In this document: positions 46,310 through 55,322 of the stretch, piece by piece | How the letters are laid out: the number at the start of each line of letters is the position of its first letter | Position numbering within the stretch: the first letter of the stretch is position 1 | Assembly (NCBI RefSeq): GCF_005221325.1 | Contig: NZ_CP039888.1 | Location: 1,612,001 to 1,676,000, forward strand | Source: Agrobacterium tumefaciens | GTDB taxonomy: Bacteria; Pseudomonadota; Alphaproteobacteria; Rhizobiales; Rhizobiaceae | DNA: 64,000 nt | Direction: 5' to 3' | Program-made: the position numbers and the translations under genes | The notes under the pieces: generated by a model | The model's database searches: none | What the model saw: only the letters and a program-made list of their open reading frames with translations | What the model was told of the DNA's origin: nothing

Positions 46310-46951
46310 ATGACCATTGCTAGAATTGAAGACGCGATCGACGCCATTTCCCGTGGCGAGATGGTGATTGTGGTTGACGATGAAGACCGCGAAAACGAAG
46401 GCGATATCATCGCCGCTTCCGACAGCATCACTCCACAGCAGATCGCCTTCATGATGAACCATGCACGCGGGCTGGTGTGCGTCGCCATGCCGGGCGAGCG
46501 TCTCGATGCGCTCGACATTCCGCTGATGGTGTCGCGCAATACCGAATCCCTCAAGACGGCCTTCACCGTGTCGGTGGACTATATTCCCGGCACCACGACA
46601 GGCATTTCTGCCGCCGACCGGGCAAAGACCGTGCGTGCGCTGGTATCGGAAGGATCGCGCCCGGAAGATTTCGCCCGCCCCGGCCATATCTTCCCGCTGC
46701 GTGCCAATCCTGAAGGCGTTCTCGGCCGCACCGGCCACACGGAAGCCGCCGTGGACCTCTGCCGCCTTGCCGGGAAATTCCCGTCCGGCACCATCTGCGA
46801 AGTCGCCAACGACGACGGCACCATGGCCCGCCTGCCCCAGCTCGAAGTCTTCGCCGAACGCCACGGCCTGCTCGTCGTGACGATCAAGGACCTCGTTTCT
46901 TATCTCAAGGGCGAGGTTGTCGAGGAAGTGGCGCAGAAGCAGGTGGCTTGA
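46310..46951 (+). CDS. ribB: 3,4-dihydroxy-2-butanone-4-phosphate synthase
   Basis: RibB makes the four-carbon unit of riboflavin from ribulose 5-phosphate. The 213-residue single-domain form has VVDDEDRENEGDIIAAS (magnesium and substrate acids), SLKTAFTVSVDY, ARPGHIFPLRA and GRTGHTEAAVDLCRLAG, ending in the usual PQLEVFAERHGLLVVTIKDL. No GTP cyclohydrolase (RibA) domain is fused. It is under a classic FMN riboswitch 120 bases upstream, the expected feedback by the end product. A short terminator-like hairpin follows the gene. Confidence 0.97.
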   Translation: MTIARIEDAIDAISRGEMVIVVDDEDRENEGDIIAASDSITPQQIAFMMNHARGLVCVAMPGERLDALDIPLMVSRNTESLKTAFTVSVDYIPGTTTGISAADRAKTVRALVSEGSRPEDFARPGHIFPLRANPEGVLGRTGHTEAAVDLCRLAGKFPSGTICEVANDDGTMARLPQLEVFAERHGLLVVTIKDLVSYLKGEVVEEVAQKQVA

Positions 46952-46977
46952 TCGTTCGCGTCTTTTGCGAATACGAA

Positions 46978-47005
46978 AACGCCCGGCGCAAGCCGGGCGT
47001 AAAAT
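46978..47005 (+). terminator. Probable terminator of ribB
   Basis: cgcccggc (46980-46987) pairs with gccgggcg (46992-46999) over gcaa. The T-tail is weak (taaaattt). Confidence 0.6.
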
Positions 47006-47129
47006 TTGAAGTAGACCCTACCTCTTACGCAACGTCATCCTCAGACTAGTCTCACGGCTGTTCCGTTTGGATTTTCGTGGAACCTGCTGTCGCCTCGAAG
47101 CGAGTGGCAAAGGATGCGCATCCTCTCGA

Positions 47130-47216
47130 CGTCATCCTCGGCCCCGTGCCGAGGATCTAAACACGTCGAATGAAATCAATACCTTGCAGATCCTCGGGAC
47201 AAGCCCGAGGATGACG
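47130..47216. repeat. Interspersed palindromic repeat (cgtcatcctcgg type)
   Basis: It begins cgtcatcctcgg and ends with its inverse ccgaggatgacg. The inner part reads gatcctcgggacaagccc. The same unit occurs at 29813-29888/31168-31177 and 57124-57190. The 320-base gap between ribB and the dehydrogenase is otherwise empty. Confidence 0.85.
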
Positions 47217-47271
47217 GCCGTGAACTTTGCAGACTTCATCAGCCGTTGAAGCTGGGCTAAGGTGCCAAACC

Positions 47272-48060
47272 CTACCAGCAGCAGAAACCGCCATCCACCA
47301 GCAAATCAACGCCCGTCACGAAGCTCGCCGCATCGGAGAGCAAGAAGATCGCCGGGCCGACCATTTCGTCCACGCCTGCCATGCGCTGCATCGGCGTCTG
47401 CTCTTCAAAGAGCTTGGTCTGGTGCACCATCTCCGGCCGCGTATTCATCGGCGTTGCGGTGTAACCCGGCGAGATGGTGTTGACGCGGATGCCGCGGCCC
47501 ACCCACTCCATCGCCATGGATTTCGACATGTGGATGACGCCCGCCTTCGAGGCGTTGTAGTGGCACTGCATCAGCCCGCGATTGACGATGACGCCGGACA
47601 TGGAGGCAATGTTGACGATCGCGCCACGGCCGTTCTTCAGCATGGCGTTGGCTTCCGCCTGGCAGGAGAGGAAAACGCCCTTCAGATTGATGTCCATCAT
47701 CGTCTGGAACTGGCTTTCCTCCATCTCCTCAGCCGGATTGGCATTGGCGATGCCGGCCGCATTGACGGCGAGCGAAAGCGCACCGAGTTCTGCTTCCGTG
47801 CGGGCGACCGCATCGGTCAGCGCCTGCTTGCTGGTGACATCGGCGGCGATCTGGATCGATTTGCGGCCAGCTTTGGCAATGAAATCGGCCGTCTGCGCCA
47901 GACCGTCATCGGTGCGGCGATCAAGCAGCGCGACATTGGCGCCGGACTGGGCAAGCCCCATGGCGATGCGCTGGCCGATGCCGGAGCCGGCCCCGGTGAC
48001 GAGCGCCACCTGTCCGGAAAGATCGAACAATTTCGGCGCGTTGAGGGTGATGGTGGACAT
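47272..48060 (-). CDS. Short-chain dehydrogenase/reductase
   Basis: A 262-residue SDR. VALVTGAGSGIGQRIA is the nucleotide-binding TGxxxGxG motif, NAAGIANANPAEEM the NAG region, and NIASMSGVIVNRGLMQCHYNASK holds the catalytic serine, tyrosine and lysine (YNASK). GVDLLVDGGFCCW is the usual C-terminus. SDRs with such spacing often oxidise sugar alcohols or ketose/aldose pairs. It is the last gene of the ABC importer operon and lies 14 bases from the ATPase gene. It probably works on the imported compound or its alcohol; the substrate cannot be read. Confidence 0.92.
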   Translation of the reverse strand: MSTITLNAPKLFDLSGQVALVTGAGSGIGQRIAMGLAQSGANVALLDRRTDDGLAQTADFIAKAGRKSIQIAADVTSKQALTDAVARTEAELGALSLAVNAAGIANANPAEEMEESQFQTMMDINLKGVFLSCQAEANAMLKNGRGAIVNIASMSGVIVNRGLMQCHYNASKAGVIHMSKSMAMEWVGRGIRVNTISPGYTATPMNTRPEMVHQTKLFEEQTPMQRMAGVDEMVGPAIFLLSDAASFVTGVDLLVDGGFCCW

Positions 48061-48074
48061 CTTTATTTCCTTCT

Positions 48075-49553
48075 TCAGATAGTCGCCAGTTCCATGACCG
48101 AGACGTCGTTTGCGTCGTCACGGCTGAGGATGCCGGCCTGTTTTCCCTGCGCAAGCACGAGGATGCGGTTCGATACGCCCAGCACTTCCTCGAGATCGGA
48201 ACTGACGACGATGACGGCGACACCATCTTTCGCCAGACCGACGATGATATCGTATATGCCCGCCCGCGCGCCGACATCGATACCGCGGGTCGGCTCATCC
48301 AGCACCACCACGCGAGGATTGCGGGCAAGCCATTTGGCGATGACCACCTTCTGCTGGTTGCCACCGGAAAGATCGGACGCCGGCTGTTCACTGCGGCCCT
48401 TCACCCCGAATTTGGCGATTGCTTCCCTGGTAAAGGCACGCTTGATCCGTGGCGTGATCCAGCCGGTGCCGACGCGGTCGAGATTGGCATAGATCAGGTT
48501 TTCACCGATCTCGTGCTCCACCACCAGCCCCTGCAATTTGCGGTCTTCCGGCACCATGACGATGCCCTTGGCGATAGCATCCGCCGGGCTTTTCAGCGAA
48601 AGCACCTTGCCGTCAAGCAGAACCTCCCCGGCGCTCGTTGGGTCGGCACCGGAAATCGCCCGCACCAGCTCGGTGCGTCCCGCGCCGATAAGACCGGCAA
48701 TGCCGAGGATTTCGCCGGCACGCACGCCGAAGCTGATGTCACGGAAGGCATTGTTCGCGCCGGTCAGCCCCTTTACCTGCAGCACGACCTTGTCCTGCGG
48801 TTCCGGCAACGCCGGGAACAGGCGCTCCAGTGAGCGGCCGACCATGCTTTCGACGATGGTACGTACCGGCGTCGCGCTATCGGCAAATTCATGCACCCGC
48901 TCGCCATCGCGCAACACGACGATACGGTCGGTGATCTGTTTGATCTCTTCCATCCGGTGGGAAATGTAGATGATGCCCACGCCTTCGGCGCGCAGCTTGC
49001 GCACCTGCTCAAACAGCGCCTGCGTTTCCGCGCCGCCAAGTGCCGCCGTCGGCTCGTCGAGGATCAGAAGTTTGGCATCGAGCGCCAGCGCCTTGGCGAT
49101 TTCGATCAGCTGCTGGTTGGCGGTCGAAAGGCCAGCCACCTTGCGCGTTGCGGGAATATGCAGGTTGAGGCGCGCCAGCTGCTGCTGGGCTCTCCGCACC
49201 ATCTCGGCGCGGTCGATCACGCCATTTTTCATCGGCCAGCGGCCAATGAAGACGTTTTCGGCAATGGAAAGCTCCGACAGAAGCTTCAATTCCTGATGAA
49301 TAAGAACGATGCCCTTGTCGATCGCCTCACGCGGCGATGCGGGCGCGTAAGGCTGCCCGAGCCACGTCATCTTGCCCTCGGACGGCTCGCGGGAGCCGGC
49401 AATGATGCCGGACAGCGTGGACTTGCCCGCGCCGTTTTCACCCAGCAACGCCACCACTTCTCCGGGATAGACGTCGAGATCGACGGCTTTCAGAACCTCG
49501 AGCGGACCGTAACGTTTGCTGATGCCACGTAGCGAAAGAACCGGCTCGCGCAT
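48075..49553 (-). CDS. Ribose-type (RbsA-like) ABC transporter, duplicated ATP-binding protein
   Basis: A 492-residue protein with two fused ATPase domains. VVALLGENGAGKSTLSGII is the first Walker A, and LSTANQQLIEIAKALALDAKLLILDEPTAAL the first signature and Walker B. A second domain has GEILGIAGLIGAGRTELVRAISG with a degenerate P-loop region and LSGGNQQKVVIAKWLARNPRVVVLDEPTRGIDVG. This is the RbsA/XylG/MglA form. The start MREPVLSLRGI at 49553 is standard. It lies between the binding protein and the SDR in one operon with the permease. Confidence 0.95.
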   Translation of the reverse strand: MREPVLSLRGISKRYGPLEVLKAVDLDVYPGEVVALLGENGAGKSTLSGIIAGSREPSEGKMTWLGQPYAPASPREAIDKGIVLIHQELKLLSELSIAENVFIGRWPMKNGVIDRAEMVRRAQQQLARLNLHIPATRKVAGLSTANQQLIEIAKALALDAKLLILDEPTAALGGAETQALFEQVRKLRAEGVGIIYISHRMEEIKQITDRIVVLRDGERVHEFADSATPVRTIVESMVGRSLERLFPALPEPQDKVVLQVKGLTGANNAFRDISFGVRAGEILGIAGLIGAGRTELVRAISGADPTSAGEVLLDGKVLSLKSPADAIAKGIVMVPEDRKLQGLVVEHEIGENLIYANLDRVGTGWITPRIKRAFTREAIAKFGVKGRSEQPASDLSGGNQQKVVIAKWLARNPRVVVLDEPTRGIDVGARAGIYDIIVGLAKDGVAVIVVSSDLEEVLGVSNRILVLAQGKQAGILSRDDANDVSVMELATI

Positions 49554-49673
49554 GACGGGACCTCCCAGGACGCAATCGCGGCTGACATGCACCACGGCTT
49601 TGTGTCCAAAAATTGCGTAGAGACAAACCAATGAATGCCCCGCGCATCCGGTTGGACGCGCGGGGCAGATGGA

Positions 49674-50603
49674 TCAGGGATGGTTGGCGATGAAGCCTTC
49701 AACATTTTCCTTGGTCGTCAGCGTCGCGTCGGACAATTGCACAGCCGGAACCTTCTCACCGCCGACGATCTTGACGGCCATTTCGACAGCCGTGCGGCCC
49801 ATCTTCTGGGTCTGCTGCGTCGCGGTCACGTCGAAGACGCCGTTCTTCAGCGCTTCAAGGGCTGCCGTATCGCCATCGAAGCCGCCGACGACGATCTTCT
49901 GCGAGGGATTGGCAACCTTGATCGCCTGCGCCGCGCCAAGCGCCAGACCGTCTGCCTGCGCAAAGACGATGGAGACGTCAGGATTGGCCTGCAGCATGTT
50001 CTGCATGATCTGGAAGCCTTCATCCTGGCTCCACATGTTGGACCACTGTTCGGCAACGACCTTCACGCCGGAATTGGCCTTGACCGATTCCATGCAGCCC
50101 TTGGTGCGATCGACTTCTGGCGTCGTGCCCTTCTGGCCGTGGATGATGACCATCTTGCCCGAACCGCCGGCCTGCTTGATGATGTAGTCGCAAACGCCCT
50201 TGGCGGAAGCGACGGAATCGGTGGCGAGGAAAGTATCGCCCGGCGCGCCATCGGCATTGCGGTCGATGTTGATGACGGGAACGCCGGCGGCCTTGGCAAG
50301 CTTTACCGGAACGGTCGCAGCGGCGGCACCGGCCGGAATGTAGATCAGCGCATCGATGTTCTGGGTCAGCAGATCCTGGATCTGGTTCACCTGCGTCGGG
50401 CCGTCGCCCTTGGCATCGACAGTGACGACAGAAATGCCGCGCGTCTTGGCTTCGGCTTCGACGGCCTGCTTGATCTGGTTGAAGAAGTTCGCCTGCAGAT
50501 TGGCGACCGCAAGGCCGATCTTCTTGACTTCGGCGGCATTAGCCTGGCCGAGAGACAGGGCAAGAAGGGCGGCGGATGTGAGCAGAATGCGTGAAAATTT
50601 CAT
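49674..50603 (-). CDS. Ribose-type (RbsB-like) ABC transporter binding protein
   Basis: A 309-residue periplasmic sugar-binding protein of the RbsB/peripla_BP_4 fold. Signal peptide SALLALSLGQANAAE. IGLAVANLQANFFNQIKQAVEAEAKTRGISV opens the N-lobe. INIDRNADGAPGDTFLATDSV and VVGGFDGDTAALEALKNGVFDVTATQQ are ligand-site segments. No sequence signature narrows the sugar. The start at 50603 gives a normal leader (MKFSRILLTSAALL). It is between the permease and ATPase genes, so the transporter is complete. Confidence 0.94.
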   Translation of the reverse strand: MKFSRILLTSAALLALSLGQANAAEVKKIGLAVANLQANFFNQIKQAVEAEAKTRGISVVTVDAKGDGPTQVNQIQDLLTQNIDALIYIPAGAAAATVPVKLAKAAGVPVINIDRNADGAPGDTFLATDSVASAKGVCDYIIKQAGGSGKMVIIHGQKGTTPEVDRTKGCMESVKANSGVKVVAEQWSNMWSQDEGFQIMQNMLQANPDVSIVFAQADGLALGAAQAIKVANPSQKIVVGGFDGDTAALEALKNGVFDVTATQQTQKMGRTAVEMAVKIVGGEKVPAVQLSDATLTTKENVEGFIANHP

Positions 50604-50735
50604 GATTATTCCTCCATTTGTTGATTTTTGACCTTCGGGCAGATCAAACCTCCTCCCCTCCGGCCGTTTTTCACGCCTCCCATGCCGGGAGGGTCTTTTA
50701 TTGCGCGGACGGCTCATCACCGTCCGTAGGCAAAT

Positions 50736-51716
50736 TCAGCTTCTGCGGCGGCGCAATGTTTCAGCACCCACGGCCAGCACGATGACCACACCGATAATGA
50801 CCTGCTGGAGAAAGGGAGAAACATTGAGCAGGTTGAGGCCGTTGCGCAGCACACCGATGATCAGAACGCCGATGAGCGTTCCGCCGATGCCGCCTGCACC
50901 GCCCGAAAGCGAGGTTCCACCGATGACGACGGCTGCAATCGTATCCAGCTCGTAACCGAAGCCGCTGGACGGCTGCACCGAGTCGAGACGCGCCGCCAGC
51001 ACAATGCCCGCCAGACCGGCAAGAACTGCACAGGCGACATAAACGCAGATCGTCACCAGTGGCACGTTGATGCCGGCAAGACGCGCCACTTCAGGGTTAC
51101 CGCCAACAGCATAGACGGTACGGCCCTCCGAGCGGAAACGCAGGAAAAGCCACGTCACCAGAACCACCACGAGCATCAGCAGCACGGTTGCCGTCAACAC
51201 GCCGAAATGGCGCTCAATCGCCAGCATCATGAACCAGTCAGGGAAACCGACGATCTGCTGGCCGTCCGTGATCATGTTGGCGAGACCGCGCGCCACAGAC
51301 ATCATCGCAAGCGTGGCAATGAAGGCCGGCACCCGGAAAGCCGTGACGAGAATACCGACCACAAGGCCGCAGGCGGCAGACGCAACAAGCGCCAGCACGA
51401 TCGCCATTCCCATTGGCATTCCCGCGACATTGGCAGTCCAGCCCATGATCATCATCGACAGCGCCAGCACCGAACCGACAGAAAGGTCGATGCCGCCGAG
51501 CAGGATCACGAAAGTCATGCCAACGGCCATGATGCCGAGAACGGTGATCTGGTCGAGAATGTTGAGCCCGTTTCGAAGCGACAGGAAGTTCTCGCTGGCG
51601 AAAGTCAGAAACACGCAGAGCAGCAGCAGGCCCAAAAGAGGCCCGGTCGCGCCGCTCAGCCAGGCAAGCGGGCTCCTGGTGTTCGTGACCCCCTCATTGC
51701 GTTCAAGCGCGGACAT
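50736..51716 (-). CDS. Ribose-type (RbsC-like) ABC transporter permease
   Basis: A 326-residue permease with about ten membrane helices. GLNILDQITVLGIMAVGMTFVILLGGIDLSVGSVLAL is the diagnostic RbsC segment with GIDLSVG. VYAVGGNPEVARLAGINVPLVTICVYVACAVLAGLAGIVLAARLDS is the coupling loop, ending with GFGYELDTIAAVVIGGTSLSGGAGGIGGTL. The start at 51716 places a short N-terminal tail first. It is the first gene of the importer operon and starts 230 bases from the transketolase gene, which is transcribed the other way. Confidence 0.95.
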   Translation of the reverse strand: MSALERNEGVTNTRSPLAWLSGATGPLLGLLLLCVFLTFASENFLSLRNGLNILDQITVLGIMAVGMTFVILLGGIDLSVGSVLALSMMIMGWTANVAGMPMGMAIVLALVASAACGLVVGILVTAFRVPAFIATLAMMSVARGLANMITDGQQIVGFPDWFMMLAIERHFGVLTATVLLMLVVVLVTWLFLRFRSEGRTVYAVGGNPEVARLAGINVPLVTICVYVACAVLAGLAGIVLAARLDSVQPSSGFGYELDTIAAVVIGGTSLSGGAGGIGGTLIGVLIIGVLRNGLNLLNVSPFLQQVIIGVVIVLAVGAETLRRRRS

Positions 51717-51758
51717 GGCTCCTCCCGATGACTGTCTTGCATTTTTTAAACCGATTAG

Positions 51759-51770
51759 AATAATTATTCA
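51759..51770. promoter_or_regulatory. Perfect 12-bp palindrome upstream of the importer operon
   Basis: gaataattattc is a perfect palindrome 43 bases upstream of the permease start codon. Its location in the divergent gap makes it a candidate operator, possibly shared with the SorC-type regulator. Confidence 0.4.
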
Positions 51771-51870
51771 TCATCGGTGAAACATGCATAAGCCAGTTAA
51801 GAGAACCTTGTCAATAGGGCGCTGACGCCAGACAGAGACGACAGGGCCATAAACAATCCGCAATTTCATC

Positions 51871-51910
51871 TTGACAGAAACGCCATGTCTGCAATTATAT
51901 AAACAGCTGT
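51871..51910 (+). promoter_or_regulatory. Promoter of the transketolase operon with palindromic site
   Basis: ttgaca (51871-51876) is a consensus -35; after 17 bases comes attata (51894-51899). The 8-bp palindrome acagctgt (51903-51910), flanked by tata on both sides, overlaps the expected start of transcription, as an operator would. Confidence 0.6.
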
Positions 51911-51945
51911 ATAAATATTCACACGCATGTTTTGAAGAGGATCCC

Positions 51946-52755
51946 ATGCAGCCCACAGAGCTAGAGCGCATTGCGCGCCAGATTCGCCTTCGCGACGTAC
52001 AGGCTGTTTTCGAAGCCGGCGCCGGCCATGTCGGCGGCGAAATGTCCGCTATCGACATCATGACGGCCCTTTATTTCCGCGTATTGCGCATCTGGCCGGA
52101 TGATCCCAGGAACCCTGCCCGCGACCGTTTCGTGCTTTCGAAGGGCCATACGGCCTGCGCGCTTTACGTGACGCTGGCCAAACGCGGTTTCATTCCGGAA
52201 GAGGAAATCTCCACCTTCCTGCAGCCGAATTCGCGCCTCAACGGCCATCCGAACTGTAACAAGGTGCCTGGCGTCGAAACCAATACCGGCCCGCTCGGCC
52301 ACGGATTGCCCGTCGCCGTCGGCATGGCCACGGCGGCCAAGCTTTCGGGCGCGGACTACCACACCTATGTGATGACCGGCGACGGCGAGATGCAGGAAGG
52401 CTCCAACTGGGAAGCCATTATGTCCGCCGCGCAGTTCAAGCTGAACAATCTGACCCTGATCATCGACCACAACCGTTTCCAGCAGGGCGCCGCCCTTGCC
52501 GACACCAACGATGTCGCGCCGCTTCGCCCCAAGCTTGAGGCTTTCGGCTGGGAAGTCAGCGAAATCAACGGCAACGCCATGGCGGAAGTTGTTCCGGCGC
52601 TGGAGCATCGCGGCAACCGTCCGCACTGCATCGTCGCCCACACCAACAAGGGTCACGGCATTTCCTTCATGCAGGACCGCGTCGATTGGCACCATAAGGT
52701 TCCGAGCAAAGAACAATATGAAATTGCCGTCAAAGAACTTTCGGAGGCATTGTGA
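51946..52755 (+). CDS. Transketolase, N-terminal (thiamine diphosphate) subunit
   Basis: A 269-residue subunit with only the TPP-binding half of transketolase. EAGAGHVGGEMSAIDIMTALYF and FVLSKGHTACALYV are the opening and the KGH motif. GPLGHGLPVAVGMATAAKLSG follows, then GDGEMQEGSNWEAIMSAAQFKLNNLTLIIDHN, the GDG-X-N TPP motif. The partner half is the next gene. Two-subunit transketolases are known in archaea and in some bacterial sugar routes, including D-apiose degradation (AptA/AptB). The start at 51946 follows gaagagg. The last bases overlap the C-subunit start. Confidence 0.93.
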   Translation: MQPTELERIARQIRLRDVQAVFEAGAGHVGGEMSAIDIMTALYFRVLRIWPDDPRNPARDRFVLSKGHTACALYVTLAKRGFIPEEEISTFLQPNSRLNGHPNCNKVPGVETNTGPLGHGLPVAVGMATAAKLSGADYHTYVMTGDGEMQEGSNWEAIMSAAQFKLNNLTLIIDHNRFQQGAALADTNDVAPLRPKLEAFGWEVSEINGNAMAEVVPALEHRGNRPHCIVAHTNKGHGISFMQDRVDWHHKVPSKEQYEIAVKELSEAL

Positions 52756-53711
52756 TGAACGCGCCCGTAACCGCCGCCAAACTTTATGACTGCCGCGATG
52801 CCTTCGCCGAAACGCTGGAAGCACTCGCCGCCGCCAACGACAAGGTCGTCGCCGTCTGCAACGATTCGGTCGGCTCCTCCAAGCTCGGCGGCTTCAAGTC
52901 GAAATTCCCCGAGCGGCTTGTCAATGTCGGCATCGCCGAACAGAACATGGTCGGCGTCGGCGCAGGCCTCGCCAATGGCGGGCAGCTGCCCTTCGTCTGT
53001 GGCGCATCCTGCTTCCTCACCGGCCGCGCACTGGAACAGATCAAGGCCGACCTTGCCTATTCCAACGCCAATGTGAAACTGATCGGCATCTCCTCGGGCA
53101 TGGCCTATGGCGAATTGGGACCGACGCATCACTCCATCGAGGACTTCGCCTGGACCCGCGTTCTGCCGAACCTGCCGGTCATCGCCCCCTGCGACCGCAT
53201 CGAAACGGCAGCAGCCGTCAAATGGGCGGCCGAATATGCCGGCCCCTGCTTCCTGCGCCTGTCGCGCGTTGGCGTGCCGGATCTTCTGCCGGAAGGCCAT
53301 GTCTTCGAACTCGGCCGCGCCAATCTTCTGCGCGAAGGTTCCGACGTAACGCTGATCGCCAACGGCACGCTGACCCACCGCATCGTCAAGGCTGCCGACA
53401 TCCTGTTGAGCCGTGGCGTCAAGGCGCGGGTGCTGAACATGGCGACCGTGCGTCCCATTGACGAGGCGGCCATTGTCGCCGCAGCCAAGGAAACTGGCGC
53501 GATCCTCACGGCCGAAGAACATTCGATCTTCGGCGGCCTCGGCTCGGCCGTCGCCGAAGTCGTGGTCGATCATTCCCCCGTGCCGATGAAGCGCCTCGGC
53601 GTTCCCGGTGTCTTCGCCCATACCGGTTCGGCCGAATGGCTGCTCGATGAATTCGGCATGACGCCCGTGGCCATTGCGGACGCGGCTGAAGCACTGATCA
53701 AGAGAAAATAA
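52755..53711 (+). CDS. Transketolase, C-terminal (pyrimidine) subunit
   Basis: A 318-residue protein matching the second half of transketolase. RLVNVGIAEQNMVGVGAGLANGGQLPFVCGASCFL contains the catalytic glutamate that contacts the aminopyrimidine. DLAYSNANVKLIGISSGMAYGELGPTHHSIEDFAWTR is the substrate-channel block with histidines. The transketolase C domain follows from VTLIANGTLTHRIVKAADILL. ATG at 52755 with ggagg seven bases ahead; GTG at 52752 is the alternative. The overlap with the N-subunit stop (TGATG) gives tight coupling and equal dosage. Confidence 0.93.
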   Translation: MNAPVTAAKLYDCRDAFAETLEALAAANDKVVAVCNDSVGSSKLGGFKSKFPERLVNVGIAEQNMVGVGAGLANGGQLPFVCGASCFLTGRALEQIKADLAYSNANVKLIGISSGMAYGELGPTHHSIEDFAWTRVLPNLPVIAPCDRIETAAAVKWAAEYAGPCFLRLSRVGVPDLLPEGHVFELGRANLLREGSDVTLIANGTLTHRIVKAADILLSRGVKARVLNMATVRPIDEAAIVAAAKETGAILTAEEHSIFGGLGSAVAEVVVDHSPVPMKRLGVPGVFAHTGSAEWLLDEFGMTPVAIADAAEALIKRK

Positions 53712-53726
53712 GGTCTCCTCCCAGGG

Positions 53727-53762
53727 TCGTCGCGTGTCTTCGGATGCGCGGCGACTTCTTTT
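53727..53762 (+). terminator. Imperfect terminator-like hairpin between transketolase and kinase genes
   Basis: gtcgtcgcg (53727-53735) pairs, with one wobble, with cgcggcgac (53748-53756), followed by ttctttta. It may reduce readthrough into the kinase gene, which then could have its own promoter. Confidence 0.5.
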
Positions 53763-53832
53763 AGTACGCACGCACCTTCTTAAACAAAGAACACCGTGTG
53801 AAAATGACCGCCGCAGACGAGAGAACACAGTG

Positions 53833-55302
53833 ATGCGCGCTATTCTGTCCATCGATCAGGGCACCACCAATTCCAAGGCCATTCTCGTTTCGGAAACCGG
53901 AGAATTGCTGGCGCGCGGATCGTCGCCGGTCGGTATCACCTATCCTCAGCCCGGCTGGGTGGAACAGGAGCCGAACCGCATCTGGGCCTCGGTCCGCGAA
54001 GCGATTTCCGCCTGCCTGTCAGCCGCGCCCTCTGACATCGACGTTGCCGCCATCGCCATTTCCAACCAGCGCGAATCCGTGACGATCTGGGACGGCGAGA
54101 CCGGCGAGCCGCTTGGCCCGGTGCTCAGCTGGCAATGCCGCCGCACCGCACAGGACTGCGCCGACCTGATCCAGAAGGGACATTCCGAGCGCGTCATGGC
54201 GCTGACCGGCCTGCCCATCGATCCGATGTTCCCCGGCGCGAAAATGCGCTGGTTGCTAGAGCGCGCGCCGAAAGGCCGAAAGCTTCGCCTCGGCACCATC
54301 GATAGCTGGCTCATCCATTGCTTCACCGGCGGCAAGGTTCATGCCTGCGATGTCTCCAATGCCGCCCGCAGCCAGGTGCTCGATCTCAACCGGCAAGTCT
54401 GGAGCGATGAGCTTTGTGACCTCTTCGGTATCGATATCAACGCCTTGCCTGATCTGCGCGACAGCAGCGGCGATTTCGGCACGACATCAGGCGTTCCCGG
54501 CATCAAGGACGGCACGCCGATCCTTGCCGCCATCGGCGACAGCCACGCCGCCCTCTTCGGCCACGGCGCTTTTAACCCCGGCGACGGCAAGGTGACTTTC
54601 GGCACCGGCTCGTCCGTGATGACGACGCTTCCGCATTTCATCGCGCCGGAACGCGGCATCACCACGACGGTCGCCTGGCGGCTGGGCGGTAAACCAACCT
54701 TCGCTTTCGAGGGCAATATCCTCGTTTCCGCTGCTTCGCTGCCATGGATGACGGAAATCCTTGGCCTGCCGGATGTCGCAGCCCTGGTGGAGCTTGCCGC
54801 CACGGCCGAGCCGGATGGCCCCGGTTTCGTGCCGGCCTTTGTCGGCCTCGGTGCGCCCTATTGGGATACCACTGCCCGCGCGCTGTTTTCGCAGATCAAT
54901 TTCAGCACCACCCGCGCCCAAATGGCCCGCGCCGTGACCGATTCCATCGCCTTTCAGGTCCATGACGTCTTCGCCGCCATGCGTGCGCAGTCGCCTTCCG
55001 ACTTCGGACGTCTGTTCGTGGATGGCGGACCCAGCCAGAGTAGTTTCCTGATGCAATGTGTAGCGGACACGCTGAAACACCCCGTCATCCAGCGCGATGC
55101 ACCGGAAGCCTCGGCGCTCGGCGCTGCCTATCTGGCCGGCCTCGCACTCGGTCTCTGGAGCGATCTCGACGCCATCGCGGCGCTGAATAACCAGGGCAAT
55201 GCCATCGCGCCTTCGGCCGGTGATGGCGGCCAGCGGCTCAGCATCTGGCGCGACGCGATTGCCCGCTCGACCTTGCCTGTAACCTCGGGTAATGGTGAAT
55301 AA
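53833..55302 (+). CDS. FGGY-family carbohydrate kinase
   Basis: A 489-residue kinase. AILSIDQGTTNSKAILVSETGELL is the N-terminal phosphate-1 motif. VEQEPNRIWASVREAI and AIAISNQRESVTIWD are family segments. AAIGDSHAALFGHGAFNPGDGKVTFGTGSSVMT carries the catalytic aspartate and adenosine region, and LFVDGGPSQSSFLMQCVADTL the second. It is closest to glycerol kinase-like members by eye, but the FGGY family includes kinases for xylulose, ribulose, erythritol and apulose. Context with a split transketolase suggests a ketose, or DHA, kinase. Start at 53833; a GTG at 53830 is possible. Confidence 0.93.
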   Translation: MRAILSIDQGTTNSKAILVSETGELLARGSSPVGITYPQPGWVEQEPNRIWASVREAISACLSAAPSDIDVAAIAISNQRESVTIWDGETGEPLGPVLSWQCRRTAQDCADLIQKGHSERVMALTGLPIDPMFPGAKMRWLLERAPKGRKLRLGTIDSWLIHCFTGGKVHACDVSNAARSQVLDLNRQVWSDELCDLFGIDINALPDLRDSSGDFGTTSGVPGIKDGTPILAAIGDSHAALFGHGAFNPGDGKVTFGTGSSVMTTLPHFIAPERGITTTVAWRLGGKPTFAFEGNILVSAASLPWMTEILGLPDVAALVELAATAEPDGPGFVPAFVGLGAPYWDTTARALFSQINFSTTRAQMARAVTDSIAFQVHDVFAAMRAQSPSDFGRLFVDGGPSQSSFLMQCVADTLKHPVIQRDAPEASALGAAYLAGLALGLWSDLDAIAALNNQGNAIAPSAGDGGQRLSIWRDAIARSTLPVTSGNGE

Positions 55303-55322
55303 AAATTCACCCTGGAGGGCTT

